DNA of 64,000 nucleotides from Ilex aquifolium (GCA_951799425.1 OX637403.1:30792811-30856810), one strand, 5' to 3'; shown: positions 10,030 to 22,664, counted from the stretch's first letter. Made by a program: numbers and translations. The notes: generated from the letters alone by a model not told the origin.

Positions 10030-11424
10030 TTACTCTCACATCATATGACTTTTTTTTCTTTTGGGTAAATTACACTCACATCCCCTGACTTTTGACTTTA
10101 TTACACAAACATTCCCTCATATTTTAAAAATTACACCGAACTCCCCTGACATTTAAAACTTGTAACAGTCACACCCCCTCTAACTAACGGACGTTAAACT
10201 TGTTAACAGCCAAAGCTGAGGTCATCAATCATAATTCTCAAAATACTAAAAATACCCTCCAAATTTATCCAACCTCTCATTTATTTTTTTAATCTATATA
10301 TGAAATATATATATATATGTTTAATTTCTAACACTTATATGTTTAATTTCTAAATACATTACATTAATAAATAAAATATTAAATTTTTTTTTGTTTATTA
10401 AATAATATTTGGTACTATTAGTACAATTTTAAAAGTAATCATTTTTTTAAAACCTTAATAATTACCTAATCCAATTATCCCGTATTAAATTTATTTTTAT
10501 TTATTATTTATCTAATTCCATAAATTTTTACTCTTGCCACCATCACCACCAGTTCTGCCACCAAATCAACCATCACAGTTAATCACCACCCATCGCCGCC
10601 TCCACACCACGGAAACCACCACCACCTCTTCCTCCTCTTCTCTCTCTCTCTCTCTTTATATAATTTTTATATAATAATAGAAAATAACTTTTTCATTTTC
10701 TTAGTCATATCCTACTATGCCTATATAAAAAAAGTCCCATTTCAAAAAAAAAACTCTAATACATCAATTAAACAAATTAAGTTGAAATAGCATTTTTTTT
10801 TTAGGTTCAATGGTTAAGGTTGTCAGGGCTAATTTACGCACACTTTAATGAATTCACTCTCCAGTCCAATCAAATGTAAATTTTCTACGCCGAAATTAAT
10901 GAATTCATTAAAAAAAAATCTTTCATAATCTGATCTCAAATTCAACCTCACGAGGGGAGAATTTCGAACTTTGGATAAGAAAGAAAAAATTATCAAAATT
11001 CGAATTTGGTGGCGGTGGCTTTTGAGAAGAAAAAAAGGTAGTGGGGAATTTCAAAGTGACGACAAGCAAACTACGTAAGGGCTGTCGCGTGTCCTTTGGG
11101 GGCGATGGACGAGGTTTTGGCCACGGGAGCAACATGGACCTTGACCATAAATGGGGTCTTTGTTTCTCGGTTTTAGGACTGTATTGGATTGGATTACGAC
11201 CTTTGAGCATACATGGGGTCGTGTACAACTTAAAACTCAATTTTCTTCTGGTTCATGTTTAAGGTTCGTGTACTAAATTACGTGTGATTTTATTTTAAGT
11301 AATTTTGTGCATTCTAAATTAGTTTGTGATTTTATTTTTAAATTTCTTCGGTAACCAAAAAATATTTTATTTTTAAATATTATAACTCAATTTTTGAAAA
11401 TACTAGTGTTGTTTAGTTTGCGTA
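10030..11424. other. repeat-derived intergenic DNA, no gene seen
   Basis: 10060-10200 has the 'taaattacactcacatcccctgac' type of sequence found at the ends of non-autonomous plant elements, with related sequence at 13855 and 35083. A CCACCA-rich stretch with a CT run lies at 10540-10655. Frames at 10923-11262 on both strands show no recognisable domain. Confidence 0.4.
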
Positions 11425-11945
11425 TCAAAAAATAACAGTGTCTGAAAATTATTTTTAGAAATAGTTTTAGAAAAATGTTATTTTGGTGTTTTTTGTGTCG
11501 TAGAACTTGTTTGGTTATATAATTCCAAAAATAGTTCTACGGAATAAAAAAACAGTAAAATTTATTTGAACAGTAACTCAGAAAACAATGAAACATAAAT
11601 GTGTTAGTGGTGGAAGTGTGGTGATAGACCTAAGTTAACATTGAACAAAATAATAAAAAAATATATGAAAATATCTAACTTAAATAATCTTATAGTGCAC
11701 GATCGAAATGAATAGCGAATGCGGACTCATATAGTCGACCTAAAATGATTGGGACATAAGGTTTGATTTTGTTTGGTTTGGTGGAAGTGTGGTGGTGATG
11801 TAAAACTTTCTTAACTTATTCTTTAAATTTACCCATTTTTTATTCTCAATTTTCAAAAAATAAAAACAAAAAATAGTTGGTCAAATAATTTTCTCCTTGT
11901 TTACGGAAAAAAAAACTGTTTCTAAGATGTAAACCAAACAAACCC
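11425..11945. mobile_element. MITE with GTTTGGTTTgc-type ends
   Basis: The left end TTGTTTAGTTTGCGTATC and the right end AAGATGTAAACCAAACAA are imperfect inverted repeats. The interior is rich in TTTTTGAAAA-type sequence and non-coding. A related element lies in intron 3 of the sugar transporter (about 28060-28600). This copy carries an RTE LINE fragment inside it. Borders are approximate. Confidence 0.45.
11624..11778 (+). mobile_element. 5'-truncated RTE-type LINE 3' end
   Basis: The plus strand translates to pieces such as IIKKYMKISNL, VHDRNE and IVDLK, the conserved C-terminus of plant RTE-clade LINE polyproteins (KKDMK..NL....HDR..WR..I...DP). The 16-mer tggtggaagtgtggtg flanks it at 11608-11623 and 11779-11794, an exact target duplication. 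There is no poly-A tail, as usual for RTE. Only about 155 bp was copied. Confidence 0.75.
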
Positions 11946-12252
11946 TATTTTTTCATACAATACTAAATTTTTGTTTTCAATACAAACTTAATTTTCGAAT
12001 TGTTGTTCAACATTTTTGGTAATGAAAGAGCTCCCATTTAGATTCATTTGATGCTTTTGTGACCATTGGAATGTCTATGTATACCTTCTTCAGCATTATT
12101 CAAAACCATCCAAAAGAGAGAGAAAAAAAAAAAGAGAAGATGGTTTGACTTTTGATAACATATCTATACTATATACTACTAATAAAAATATCTTTGATCA
12201 AAAATTTTTGATTATCATTTTTACCCTTAAACAATCCTAAAAAGTCATCTTT

Positions 12253-12543
12253 TTTTTTTTGATAACTGAGGATAAGATTCCAGAGTAGGTACAGTAAACA
12301 AAGAAAGTAAATTATCCTAATGAAGCATCGGGGGAGGATGTGCATCCAAATCCACTTGAGCCTTCGTTGAATTTGGGAGTTGATCTGGCTGGAGTGGACC
12401 TGTATAACCCATAGCGAGCCCCCATCTTGCTAATTCGTGAGCTGCACCATTTGCATCCCTACGTGTATGTACAAATTCCCATTCCGGATGGTGCTGAAGT
12501 ATGACTTTTATGTCTTGTACAATTGAGAGCACAGACCAATGGG
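12253..12543 (-). mobile_element. 5'-truncated L1 LINE 3' end
   Basis: The minus strand carries the C-terminal part of an RNase H-like domain, then a short 3' UTR ending ...CTCAGTTATC and a poly-A tail (T-run at 12250-12260). The 12-mer aaagtcatcttt at 12241-12252 and 12544-12555 is the target duplication, with its left border merging into the T-run. This is a clear target-primed insertion truncated at its 5' end. Confidence 0.8.
12317..12532 (-). pseudogene. RNase H C-terminal fragment of the truncated LINE
   Basis: 71 codons. Residues EFVHTRRDANGAAHELARWG match the conserved 'HV.R.AN..AH.LA..G' end of RNase H-like (RVT_3) domains in plant LINEs. The N-terminal half with the catalytic acidic residues is absent because of 5' truncation. 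It is not expected to be functional. Confidence 0.75.
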
Positions 12544-13107
12544 AAAGTCATCTTTGCTATCCTCATTCTTCATGCTATAATGGAACTAGCAATTAGAAAG
12601 AAAACAAATAATAAATTGTTAGATCTTACAAATTCTAACAATAAATATTAATTTACAGCAGTCTACTATTGGAAGTGGAATCATTTCCTATATCTGTACT
12701 ATTAATACTTGTGTTTGTCTTTTTTTACCATTTAAAGAACTCGACAAAAATAAGTTATTTTAGCTACAATAAATTCACTTTATTCTGTACAAATATTGAC
12801 CGAAGTTGTTCATTGGGGGCACTGAAAGGGCACATAATTTTTCTCTCATATAGTGTATTTTTCTTCATCAGTTCTCCAGCAATGGAAGCCCTAAGATTGA
12901 CCAAACCATTAAAAGACCTATCATCAAGAAGTCTCAACTCCAATAATTGTTACTAAAAGCTTCAATGAAGTGTGGATATCTCATCTAGAGATGTTTCACT
13001 TAGAGATATACTTTCTGGTTAGAATCAGATATCAATAAATAATTTTTGATACTGTATTTTTTTTTTTTATAAAATCATGTTGGAAGTTATGTTATTTTAT
13101 TATATTA

Positions 13108-15165
13108 CTAGTCATTACCCGTGCTTGAAGGCACTATATAACAAACAAAAAATTCTTACACAATTGTCCAAATTCAAAAAGAATGGCCTAAAAATATTCA
13201 TATCAATTCTTCTTTTAAAATGACTCGAAATATATCGCCGATCATATCCTCCATATTAATAGAACTGTCGTAAAAATATATTAAACTCTTCAAAACAACA
13301 CCATATATACAAATGCCTCCGGAAAAAAAAAAACAAATACTAACATGATCCATTGAAATTTACAATCTTTAAGTAATAAATAAAATTTTGTTCATTTATA
13401 AGACTCATGAATTTATCACATTTACCACCACTCAATCCAATAACAGAATATAATTATAAACACAATCACCATATTTTCAATCCACTCTATCCCCATGTAA
13501 TAAATATCTCAAGCAAAAAAAAAAAAAAAATTTAAAACTAACATAACGCAATTAAATTCACAATCTTTAGGCGATAAATAAAATCAACTAAATCTTACTC
13601 ATTTATAAAACTCATGAATTTATCACCACTATCACCATTCAATCCCAAATGACACAATAAAATTATAAATTTAATTACCAAATTTTCACTCCTCCACATA
13701 TAAATATACACAAAAACATACTCTCGCACATTTATTTTTTGGCTACCAACAAACTTTCCTAACTAATAATTATTTTTATTAGAAATATAATAATTCAAGT
13801 TTTTATGATAAAATAATAATAAAATAATATCTAATTAAAAAATAGGGTAAAAAATACGGACTTTCCCTGAGTTTTGACAATATTATGCGGACACCCCCTG
13901 ATATTTTATAAATAACACGGAGATCCCTGGAGTTTAAAATTTATTACACAGAGACCCCATCTGTCTCCCTTCCTTCAATATTGCTAACGGAAAGTGATAA
14001 TTTTATCCCCCCAAAAAAAATATTATTTTTATAATTGTCTTTCTCCAACTTTAGTACCCTAAAAAATTAAAAATTTAATAAAATAAAATAAGATTTGATT
14101 TAGTACCCAAAAAATTGATTAAATGAATTTTAATATTAATTTGATAACAATAAAAATTAATTTAATATTAATTCGACAAAGTTGAATATAAATTGGACAA
14201 AATTAAATGTCAATATTTGATAAAAATATATATTAATTTACAATTTAAGGTTCATTTCGTGTTGAATATTATTTGTTGTTGATTAAACCAACATGAAATT
14301 GACCTTAAACTTAAAAATTTGAATATTATTTTTTGTTGTATATAAACTTAAAATTTTGTATTTTAACCCATAAAATTTAAATACATATTTTTTCATAGCA
14401 TAGCGTATTCTTTCTTACTATATCATTTGATAAATTTTGTTTTGGTCAAGATTCGACCACACATACTTAAATCAAACCAATTGTTCACCCCCACTTTTTT
14501 TTTTAAGAGAATCGCTCACCTCCACTTGTTAAATTCAAAAATCTCTGGTTCACATGAAAATAAGTGAGAGTAAATTAAAAAGTTGACAAAAAATTTTGAA
14601 AAATTGATAGTTCGAAAAAATTTAAAAAATTTAGTACCAAAATTATAAGAAATAGAACAAACATTAAAAAAACTAAAAAAATAATCTATATAAAAACCAT
14701 TATCAATGAGAATTTTAGAGGAATTTAGGCCCTGAATCAATTAAGACCTAATTTCAGATAAAGATGTGAAACTCAGATAAAAAAGTCCTCAAATAGTGAA
14801 AAATGTGTGCTATTTTTGATTTATATTAAGTGTTATTTGCAAATTAAGAAGCAAGTGACAAATACATGTTGTCAGATATATAAAACTTTGAATTAATGTT
14901 ATGGAATAAATAAATGCATAACATGCAGTTTTATATATTTTATGGAGTAAATAGTAAAAAAATAACACTTGAAAAATAGAAAAAATAAGATAATAATATG
15001 AGAGAGAGAGAGAGAGAGAGAGGATAATATAGATATAAAGAGAGTTAGATGAGTGATAGGAGTCTTAGAAAAATTTGGCATGAGAACCGTCAGATCAATA
15101 ATCGTCAAGCGATCTGAGCCGCGAAAAGCTAAAGACAAAGAAATCTAGTTACTTTATTATATAGA
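13108..15165 (-). mobile_element. non-autonomous Helitron
   Basis: On the minus strand the element starts A|TCTATATAATAAAGTAAC at 15165 and ends with hairpin GTGC-CTTCAA-GCAC, then GGGTAATGACTAG|T at 13108. All Helitron hallmarks are present: TC 5' end, hairpin about 11 nt before CTAG, and A-T host dinucleotide. The interior is AT-rich, includes 'ggacaccccctgat'-type repeat sequence at 13855-14000 and a (GA)n run, and has no coding capacity. Confidence 0.55.
14999..15022. repeat. (GA)n microsatellite
   Basis: Twelve GA units, nearly uninterrupted, inside the Helitron at 13108-15165. Confidence 0.9.
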
Positions 15166-15177
15166 TTTTAGTGATTA

Positions 15178-15192
15178 TGTAAAACCCGAAAG

Positions 15193-15247
<55 letters not shown>

Positions 15248-17380
15248 TAATTAAAATCCTAATTAAAGAGGGCCAAATAATAATTAATTATTAAAGTATG
15301 GGTCATAAATGTAAATTTTTTTAAAAAAAAAAATTAGAATATATATATATATATATATAAGTGGAAGACAAAAGTCTTCCGCTTTTGTTTCGGCGAGGCA
15401 GAGAGATAGAAAACGAGAGAAAAAAAAAAGAGAAAAAGAAAAGAAGAAAAAAAAGTTAGACCTCCTGATCTTCTTCCTCAGATCTAAGAAAATTTAACCG
15501 TCTAATCGCTTCGGGCCAAGAATTAAAGTTGCTCTACTCAGCGAGAGCTACGCAACGACACCAAATATCGTATTTTTTCTCCAAAAATATCAAGTACGAG
15601 AGTTTAGGCCTAAGGCTTCAGAAGCTAAATTCGGCTTTTCTTTGGGGTCCTACTACGTGGGCTCACGCTACAAGAGGTAGGGTTTTCCCTATTTAGATGT
15701 AATTTCAACCTAAAATATGACATATGAAATGGGCAGGCTAAGGGTGTATATCACATGTTAGGTCTTGACTAGTGTAACTAGTGGGTCAAATATAGGATTT
15801 ATAATTAATTTTGTAATTATTAAAATCCTATTATGATTAACTTGGTGTAAGTTAATGTTAGTGGTTTAAAGCATGTTAATTGTACATTAGCATGACTTGA
15901 TGTTTTGATGGCATATCAAGTTTAATAAAATTATTAGCTTGTGATGCGATTGTGAAATAATATGTATGTTAAATGATTATTTAGCATATGATTATTGTGG
16001 TGGACTTGAACTTATGTTTATAGAATTAATAAACATGTTATTTGTGTAAATTGATGTGCCTCTAGGTGTTTGTTTAAATGCCTAGGTGAATACAAGTATG
16101 TTAGTTGAGTTGATTATCTTATATAACATGCTTGAGATTGTGTTGAAAATGTCATTATATTGCATTCATTATATAATGGACATTATAAGTGATACCAAAG
16201 ACAATTGCGCATTGCATTGCATTATGCATGGGTTGCACTACATTCATGGGCATTGACATGGGTGGGAGTGTGTGCATGGTATGAAATCAATCACCACATA
16301 GGTGGTTGATCGTGGACTCGGGAAAGTCGTACCAAGGTGCGGCTGAGTCGCACGGGAAATTAAATGGATAAATGTGTCGGGGATAGCAAGAAGGGCTAGA
16401 TTCTCCCTCGGGTGCAATACCCGCTTACTTGGTTTATACACTTCCCGGCGGTGAAATTTCAGAAAAGTGTAACGGTGTAAACGGAGCCGCAGGTGGGATG
16501 TCCTGAAGATCCGTTGATTGTTGGTGTCCCATTGGTGTAATACCATAAATCATCTCCCCACAAAGACACAAGAAAATGAATTAATTAGTCATTGAGTGTA
16601 CATAACACCAATGACAGGGGGGCTTGGAATGCCCGGATACATATGCATGGTATTACATGTGTTGTGAGAGCCCGGGAAGGGGCTCGGTGTTGGTATTGCT
16701 TGCATGAGTCTCATCTCATGGCATGACATGATTTATGACATTTGTTTATAATAGACATATTTGAATGAATGCATGAAATGATTGTTGCACGTGACATTTC
16801 ATATGCATTTAGGTTGAGAGGAATTCTCTATAGGAGTTACCCTATTGAGTGTTGGCTCACCCTTTATGGGAACATTTTTTCAGGTATCGGTCAGGCATCC
16901 ACCGAAGGCGAGGCCATGGGCCCGCTTTGACGACAGAGTCGGTCTGTGGCTCTTATTTTGACTTTGCAGTCCCTTGTATATGCTTACTTTTGGCCTTGCA
17001 TAATTTTTGTAAACAAAAACTTCTTTATATTTAAAAGGCATGTATATGAGACTCTTTTGGGATATTTATTCTTTTGTGAATGAATGTACGTAGTGATGAT
17101 GCTTATGTAGTATTTCATACTATGCAATTAAGTATGGATAAATGGACCCGGTGTGGTCAATATTGTATATTGGACCTCGGATGGGTCATGTGATTGTATG
17201 ATTACACATGTTGTGTTTTGGGTAGAGTTCCCTGTACAAAGGAGACTCTGCCCGAATTTTGTTAAATTATGGATCCCGGTAAATGGGGTATAATGGCGTG
17301 ATATTGAGTTACACGGGTATTCCGCGGGTTGATGTGTGATCAACGGGTAATTATGGACACCTGAATTTTGGGGCGTCACA
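15178..17380 (+). mobile_element. solo LTR, probably Tekay/Del-type chromovirus (Ty3/gypsy)
   Basis: It begins TGTAAAACCCGA and ends GGGGCGTCACA, with TG...CA termini. It is flanked by the exact 5-bp duplication GATTA (15173-15177 and 17381-17385). Only one LTR sits between the duplications, so this is a solo LTR left by recombination between the two LTRs of a full element. A related LTR lies at 56833-59275. The TA-rich tract ending TATATAAG near 15358 sits where the other copy has its TATA box. The size (2.2 kb) and end sequences suggest a Tekay-like chromovirus; this is from memory of such ends. Confidence 0.85.
15211..15242. repeat. (TA)16 microsatellite after a poly-A run
   Basis: Poly-A at 15193-15210 is followed by 16 TA units. 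It lies in the U3 part of the solo LTR. Confidence 0.95.
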
Positions 17381-17385
17381 GATTA

Positions 17386-20137
17386 ATAGTTACAAATAAC
17401 TCAAAATGTACAACCTAAAGATAACATAGTGTTGTCCTAGACTTTCTAAGTGCCAAACACTAACGCTTGGATATTCTAAACAACCATTCAAAGCTAATCG
17501 GAAAAATTATCACTATTTAGTTTTATAGATTTTGGGGTGGGTTTTCTTTGCTTTGTTTGATTCTTTATTTTGAGTAACAAACCATGAACGAATCATTCAC
17601 ATGATAGGTTTTCCTGTCTTGTTTAATGAGATATGTTCTTTAACTTCTATTTTAATTAGAGTTGGAATATATGGGGTTGAATGAATCTTGTGTTTGTTAC
17701 TTATAAGTTTTTTTTTTTCCATTTTTTTATGCAGTTGAAATTAGACAATGAACGAAAAGTTTTAGAAACATCTAACAATAAATTGAAATCCTAATATTGG
17801 TTATTCTTTATTTGGACACTTCGTGACAATCTCTAGATAGTGGAGGATTCACTGTGTCATGAGAAGTTGGATGTGTGATTTACAAATTTCGACAAAACTA
17901 GGTGAATTAATGAGAAAACTTACAGTTCTGTCAACTTAGTTAATATTTTCATCAATATTTTCCAAGAAATGTAGGAAAGAATCGTGTTTTCCAAATTTTC
18001 TATATCTTTATCTTGAGGATCAACGAAAATGGATGACAAACAGAAAATACAATTTTTCACCGTAATTAAGTTTATTGATTTATTTCAACAAGAAGTAGGC
18101 TTTTGGAAAACTTGATGTCAAAATGAACATACTGGTGGAATATGTGGCTTGCTCTTGACACTTTGGGAGAGTGAATGTATGCAAAAAAAAAATTCTAGAT
18201 TAATTGCCCGTGCGAATTCCGTCAACACATGGCAACATCTAGGAATACAGTGCACTATGTAGTAGAATTCGCTGGCTTCTTCATTAATGTCTATCTAATT
18301 TCTTGAGTCACTGGTTACTTGAGTTGCTGATTTGTGCTCTTGATATAAGTTCTACTTCTTTGAATTTGGATCACGCAAAAGTATTGCAATAATAGCCCTT
18401 CTGGGTTGGATGAAAGGGTCTGACATGAATATAACTTTGTATTTACCCAACACGTAACACCGGTATTAATATATTCTTGTACTTTTTATGCAACTAGCCT
18501 CGCTGAAATTTCATTGTGCTAATCTGTTTCTGGTTAATTATATTTCTCTTGCAATCAGTGACCAACAATCGGGGTATGAGTGCTCAAGGAATTGGTCTAT
18601 AAGTGAGCGCCTCTTCTCGCAGTGATGCTAAAAATTTTAAAAAGTTCAATTTGTGCGTATGGATGCAAAACATCATAGTCACTATATGCATGACAACACA
18701 ATCACACTTACTTTTGGAGTGTTAATCTTGCACTGCCTAGATCTGCTGGAAGCATTCTAGATATTGTGAATGTTTTAATTTGTAACCAAGAATCACTCGC
18801 CCAACCCAATTAAGGAAAAAGAAAGCAAAACAAAAGGCAAAAATCAAAATCAAAATAAAACAATTACTTTAAAATTCACTAAACTTCATAACTACGATTT
18901 TAGAACTGTCATTAGGAGTTTTGATGTCTTACTTCCGCTTGTTTTTTTTTTTTTCAGAGAGAAATTCAATGACTTTTAATATAAGGAGATAGTACCATCT
19001 TATTTGTGCAATTTCCAGTTTTGTGTGAATTGAAATTTGAAAGAATGTGATTAGTACCCTTCTTATTACTATATGCATGAGTATCAAAGTTATGATTAAA
19101 AGCATTTGCACTCTTTTATTTTCCTTCTTACTTTGATGGTGTGGGTTGGAATTGATATTAGACTGAGATAAGGGTTTTGACTTGAATCAAGGTGGAGATA
19201 GTAAATAAAAAATATTCTAGTGTTTCTCTTGTTTGATGCATTGTCTAACTGAAATGATTTGCTTGATCAATGCAGCTATTGATCGAATGGGTTTTGGCCA
19301 GTGATAAAGAGACCGAAGTTTTTGGTGCTTCAAAAGGCAGGGTTCCACGTGAAAATAAATAAAGTGATTCTACACTATAGTGGTGGTGTAGATACTTCAA
19401 GCATTCTATCTTAGCATATATAGGTGCATTAATTAATGGGTTTTCTCTTTACTTTTGTGACTGCAAATATATATAATATTTTTTAAGATGTTACCCTACC
19501 CTGTATTCACTTGTGTTGTACTTGGGCATCCCTTAAAAGAGTGTGTAAAGAAATGAAATAAGTTATGTGTTAACAATGTATCATAAAGATTCCAACCTTT
19601 TGTAACAAACTTTATTCATTTAAACGTTGCAGGGAGAATAATGGTTGTAATGCATACTTTAATTCTTTGTTGACATATGTTAGGTGTCGAGTTTTGCTAA
19701 AATAACAAGTAATTTACCATTCGAATACATTATTTTCTTCATACTTGACCAATAAAATCAAAAAGGACATAATTATCCCTTTATGCCTATAAAATTACTT
19801 AGAACAACTACTATCACTAAATAATTCAAAGGACATAAATAGTCCTTCATTTATCTCTGTCTATGTATACACATATATTTTAGACTTAGATATATTTAAA
19901 ATAATAAAAACTAAATGACAAATAATAAAAAAGATTGAAATGTAAAGATGTTTCAAAATCTATTGAATTACGTTCTAAATAAAAATATGAACCATTAATT
20001 TTTCTTATAATAAAAAATAAATGCAAAAATATGACATGTCATTTAACTCAATTATAGATATATTTATTTATTATATAAATATTAAAAAAATTACCTCCTA
20101 AATTGGTTCACGTGCAACGCACGTAGTGCATTACTAG
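17386..20137. other. AT-rich interior of the candidate Helitron, no gene seen
   Basis: Stops in all frames, with no domain recognised. Isolated stretches with more balanced composition (about 18550-18625 and 19270-19370) could be captured gene pieces, but I cannot assign them. Confidence 0.35.
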
Positions 20138-20207
20138 TAAACATAGATAAAAAGATGGCTCAAATATTTGATTACCAAACTTTAATACTGGAGGAGCACA
20201 GAATTAC

Positions 20208-20895
20208 TGGGCATGACTAAACATTTAATGATTCAAAATAAGTATAGGCATGTGACAAAGATCACATGGCCGACATGGTGACTACTCGGAATGTCGAGAA
20301 ATTAGAATCGATCAAACCATTTGACGAGTCAGTCCCAAACTAGGTACCACGTGTTCGGGATAGATCCTACAATCAATCGAACAAATGTTCTTGATTAAAT
20401 AGGCCGAACCTCCATCAACAACCAGACTACAATTCAATTAAGGCGATAAGAGCGGACATAATTGAACCCAAACGAGGAAGATCGTATTATCTCGAAGAAT
20501 CAGAAATGGTGCTATATTGATAAGCACGTTACTCAAGTCACAAATAAACATTATCAACGTGCCCAAATAAATATATGAGTCAGGAACATTGGAAATGATT
20601 TCAACAATAATCACTAGCAATTCGGCTAACTATAAGGTGTACCACCTCACATAGTCGAAGTCAAGAACCTAATAGAAAGGGTACTAGATCATCATATAAA
20701 GATAAGGCTAAGCTTAAAGTCGAATGTATACACTACTTTTCTTTCAAATAGCTTTAATTATATTGGAGAAACTCTTATTGACGTGAGCATTGGAGTGCCT
20801 CCGACCGGCCCACCTTGATCTCTGACAGTTTATCTTTTTGTTCATTTGTTATTAATCAAATTCTTACTAGTTTGTAAGGTTTTTTACCCCTTACA
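20208..20895 (+). mobile_element. solo LTR, probably Ty3/gypsy
   Basis: It begins TGGGCATGAC and ends CCCCTTACA, flanked by the exact 5-bp duplication ATTAC (20203-20207 and 20896-20900). A TATAAA lies at 20695-20700. The U5 motif TTGACGTGAGCATTGGAGTG lies at 20777-20796 and matches the theme of the minus-strand LTR at 8281-8860. No second LTR or internal domain is present, so it is a solo LTR of 688 bp. Confidence 0.85.
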
Positions 20896-20977
20896 ATTAC
20901 CAAGCATATGGTTAGGATCTCTCCTCCATATTGTTTTGGATAAGGGTTGGCACTGGCCGGTCTAGCCTAAGTCCGGC

Positions 20978-21871
20978 AGGAACGGCTCCTCTGCGGTAAC
21001 CCATTTATCGCATGCTATGCGGTTAAATGGAACGGTGGCGTTTCAGTGATTCCTGCAAAAAAATTTTTTTTTTTTCCTTACCAAAAACGACGTCGTTTTT
21101 TGCCCTTGAAATCAAAATCACTTCCCTTCTCCTACCTTCGCTATCGTCAAACGATCACTGCTCCAACTTCGACTTCTCCTACCTTCATCAAAATTAGACC
21201 TCTTCTCCTACCTTCATAAAATCGGTGGAGGTTGAGTGAATGGTTAAGGATCGATTGAAAATTGAGGACTAAGGATTTTCCAGAAATTCGGATTCGTTGT
21301 TGAATCGAGCCATTAGGGTATAGAGAATTCGAGCTCTTCGGAAGCATTTAGGGCTGAAATTAGGGTTTTCACCTTTATTTTTGGGTCTTTATGGTTGAAA
21401 TCAGGGTTTCTCCTTTTTTCAGGTTCCTTAGAATTAAAATCAAGGTTTTTTTTTACGGTTATTCAAGATCGAGATGATCTTGATTGGAGAACCTAAGATA
21501 AATGAGGTTTTGATGGGAGGTGTTGGTAAAAATTAGGGTTCTGCGGTGATTGGTGGAGAAGTGGTGGTGGTGGGAGAAAGATTGGGATGCTCTTGACCGT
21601 CGGTTCAGAACCAGAGGGCGGTGATGAAGACGAACAAAGGTGAAAGCTTGGCCGTGATGAAGACGAACAAAGGTGAAGCTTGGCCGTGGATTTGATTTGG
21701 TGGGCGTGTTCTGTCTGTGGATAGAAGGTGTCTTCTGATTTTGATTTCAAGGGCCAAAAACGACGTCGTTTTTGGTAAGGGAAAAAAAAAATGCAAGAAT
21801 CACTGAAACGCCATCGTTCCATTTAACCGCATAGCATGCGGTAAATGGGTTACCGCAGAGGAGCCGCTCCC
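20978..21871. mobile_element. MULE-like element with approximately 165-bp inverted repeats
   Basis: The outer 160-170 bp at each side are inverted copies: GGAACGGCTCC...GCATGCTATGCGGTTAAATG on the left and the reverse form on the right, with few differences. The flanks aagtccggc (20969-20977) and aagtccgac (21872-21880) give a 9-bp duplication with one mismatch, which fits Mutator-like elements. Each inverted repeat ends inwardly with the palindrome AAACGACGTCGTTT. The middle (21140-21740) has short frames in both directions without a known domain and contains a tandem duplication of GATGAAGACGAACAAAGGTG. Confidence 0.75.
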
Positions 21872-21917
21872 AAGTCCGACTGCCTAGTTGCTTACTGTTT
21901 GGTGGGTCAGCCCGACC

Positions 21918-22664
21918 CAAGGGCGGAGGCAGCCCGGTTTCAGCGTGGGCAAGTGCCCCCCTCAAAAAAAAATTTTTTATTACTTAAGTGTTTATATTGT
22001 ATATTTATATAATATATTATTTGTACTCAGCCAAAATCAAAGACAAAAATATTAATGTACATTTATATCAAATGAATAATTTTAATTGTGTCCTCCTATT
22101 TCTTTTTGGCACATCAATTAGTGTATATTTATATCAAATAAATATAAATTTTTTGACACATTTTGGGCTGGTTATGTACCTATCTAGATAAATTTTGAAT
22201 ATACTAGAATTATTTTATATTTTCTAAGATTAAAAGAGACATGATATACATATTCGCTAGTTTACTTGTGATTTTGACATTTATTTTTGTTAATTATTCT
22301 AAAAATTATAGAGTGTATATTAAACTACATAATCGATCAAATGATTTATAACTACCAAAGTGATAACATGATTATGTATCTAAAAAATAATAAAGTTGTT
22401 ATGCAATGTTTTAAAAGTACAAAATTCACCGAAGTAAATTTTAAATGATTTTAATTAGTTAATATTTTGTAAAAAAAAAAAATGTTATCGTTTGTATATA
22501 CTAGGTTTACCAAATTTCGATATGGGGGGTTTAATGAACTTTTAAGTATTAAATAGGATGTAATTAAATAAATTATTGTCCTATTTCTATCAATTGTAAG
22601 AAAAAATTATAATTTGTTGAAATATCCGTGTCCACCCTTATACAATTTTCTAGCTTCGCTCTTG
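21918..22664 (+). mobile_element. hAT element, CAGGGGCGGAG family
   Basis: It starts CAAGGGCGGAGGCAG and ends CTAGCTTCGCTCTTG. The flanks gcccgacc (21910-21917) and gcccggcc (22665-22672) match at 7 of 8 positions. The body is AT-rich and non-coding, and is the inverted counterpart of the copy at 39761-40586 (shared 'ttgatataaatgtacatt'-like segments). It lies only 46 bp from the MULE-like element, within an older repeat. Confidence 0.75.

Larger units (their letters stand above)
12163..20137 (+). mobile_element. candidate Helitron with other elements nested inside
   Basis: The 5' candidate end is A|TCTATACTATATACTACTAA and the 3' candidate end is ACGTGC-AAC-GCACGT hairpin, then AGTGCATTACTAG|T. 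These are the TC start, the 3' hairpin and the CTRR terminus between A and T expected of Helitrons. A similar 5' end occurs in the Helitron at 40657. Inside lie an L1 tail (12253), an opposite-strand Helitron (13108-15165) and a solo LTR (15178-17380). No Rep/helicase coding sequence is visible. Pairing of these two ends is inferred; each end may belong to a different element. Confidence 0.35.

Noticed and set aside
10923..11262. Opposed 105- and 73-codon frames
   Set aside because: Neither matches a family I know; codon use is not gene-like and the area is repeat-derived.
16244..17379. Minus-strand frames of 83-100 codons inside the LTR at 15178-17380
   Set aside because: No domain. They lie within a solo LTR, where such frames arise by chance, and the equivalent frames in the related LTR at 56833-59275 differ.
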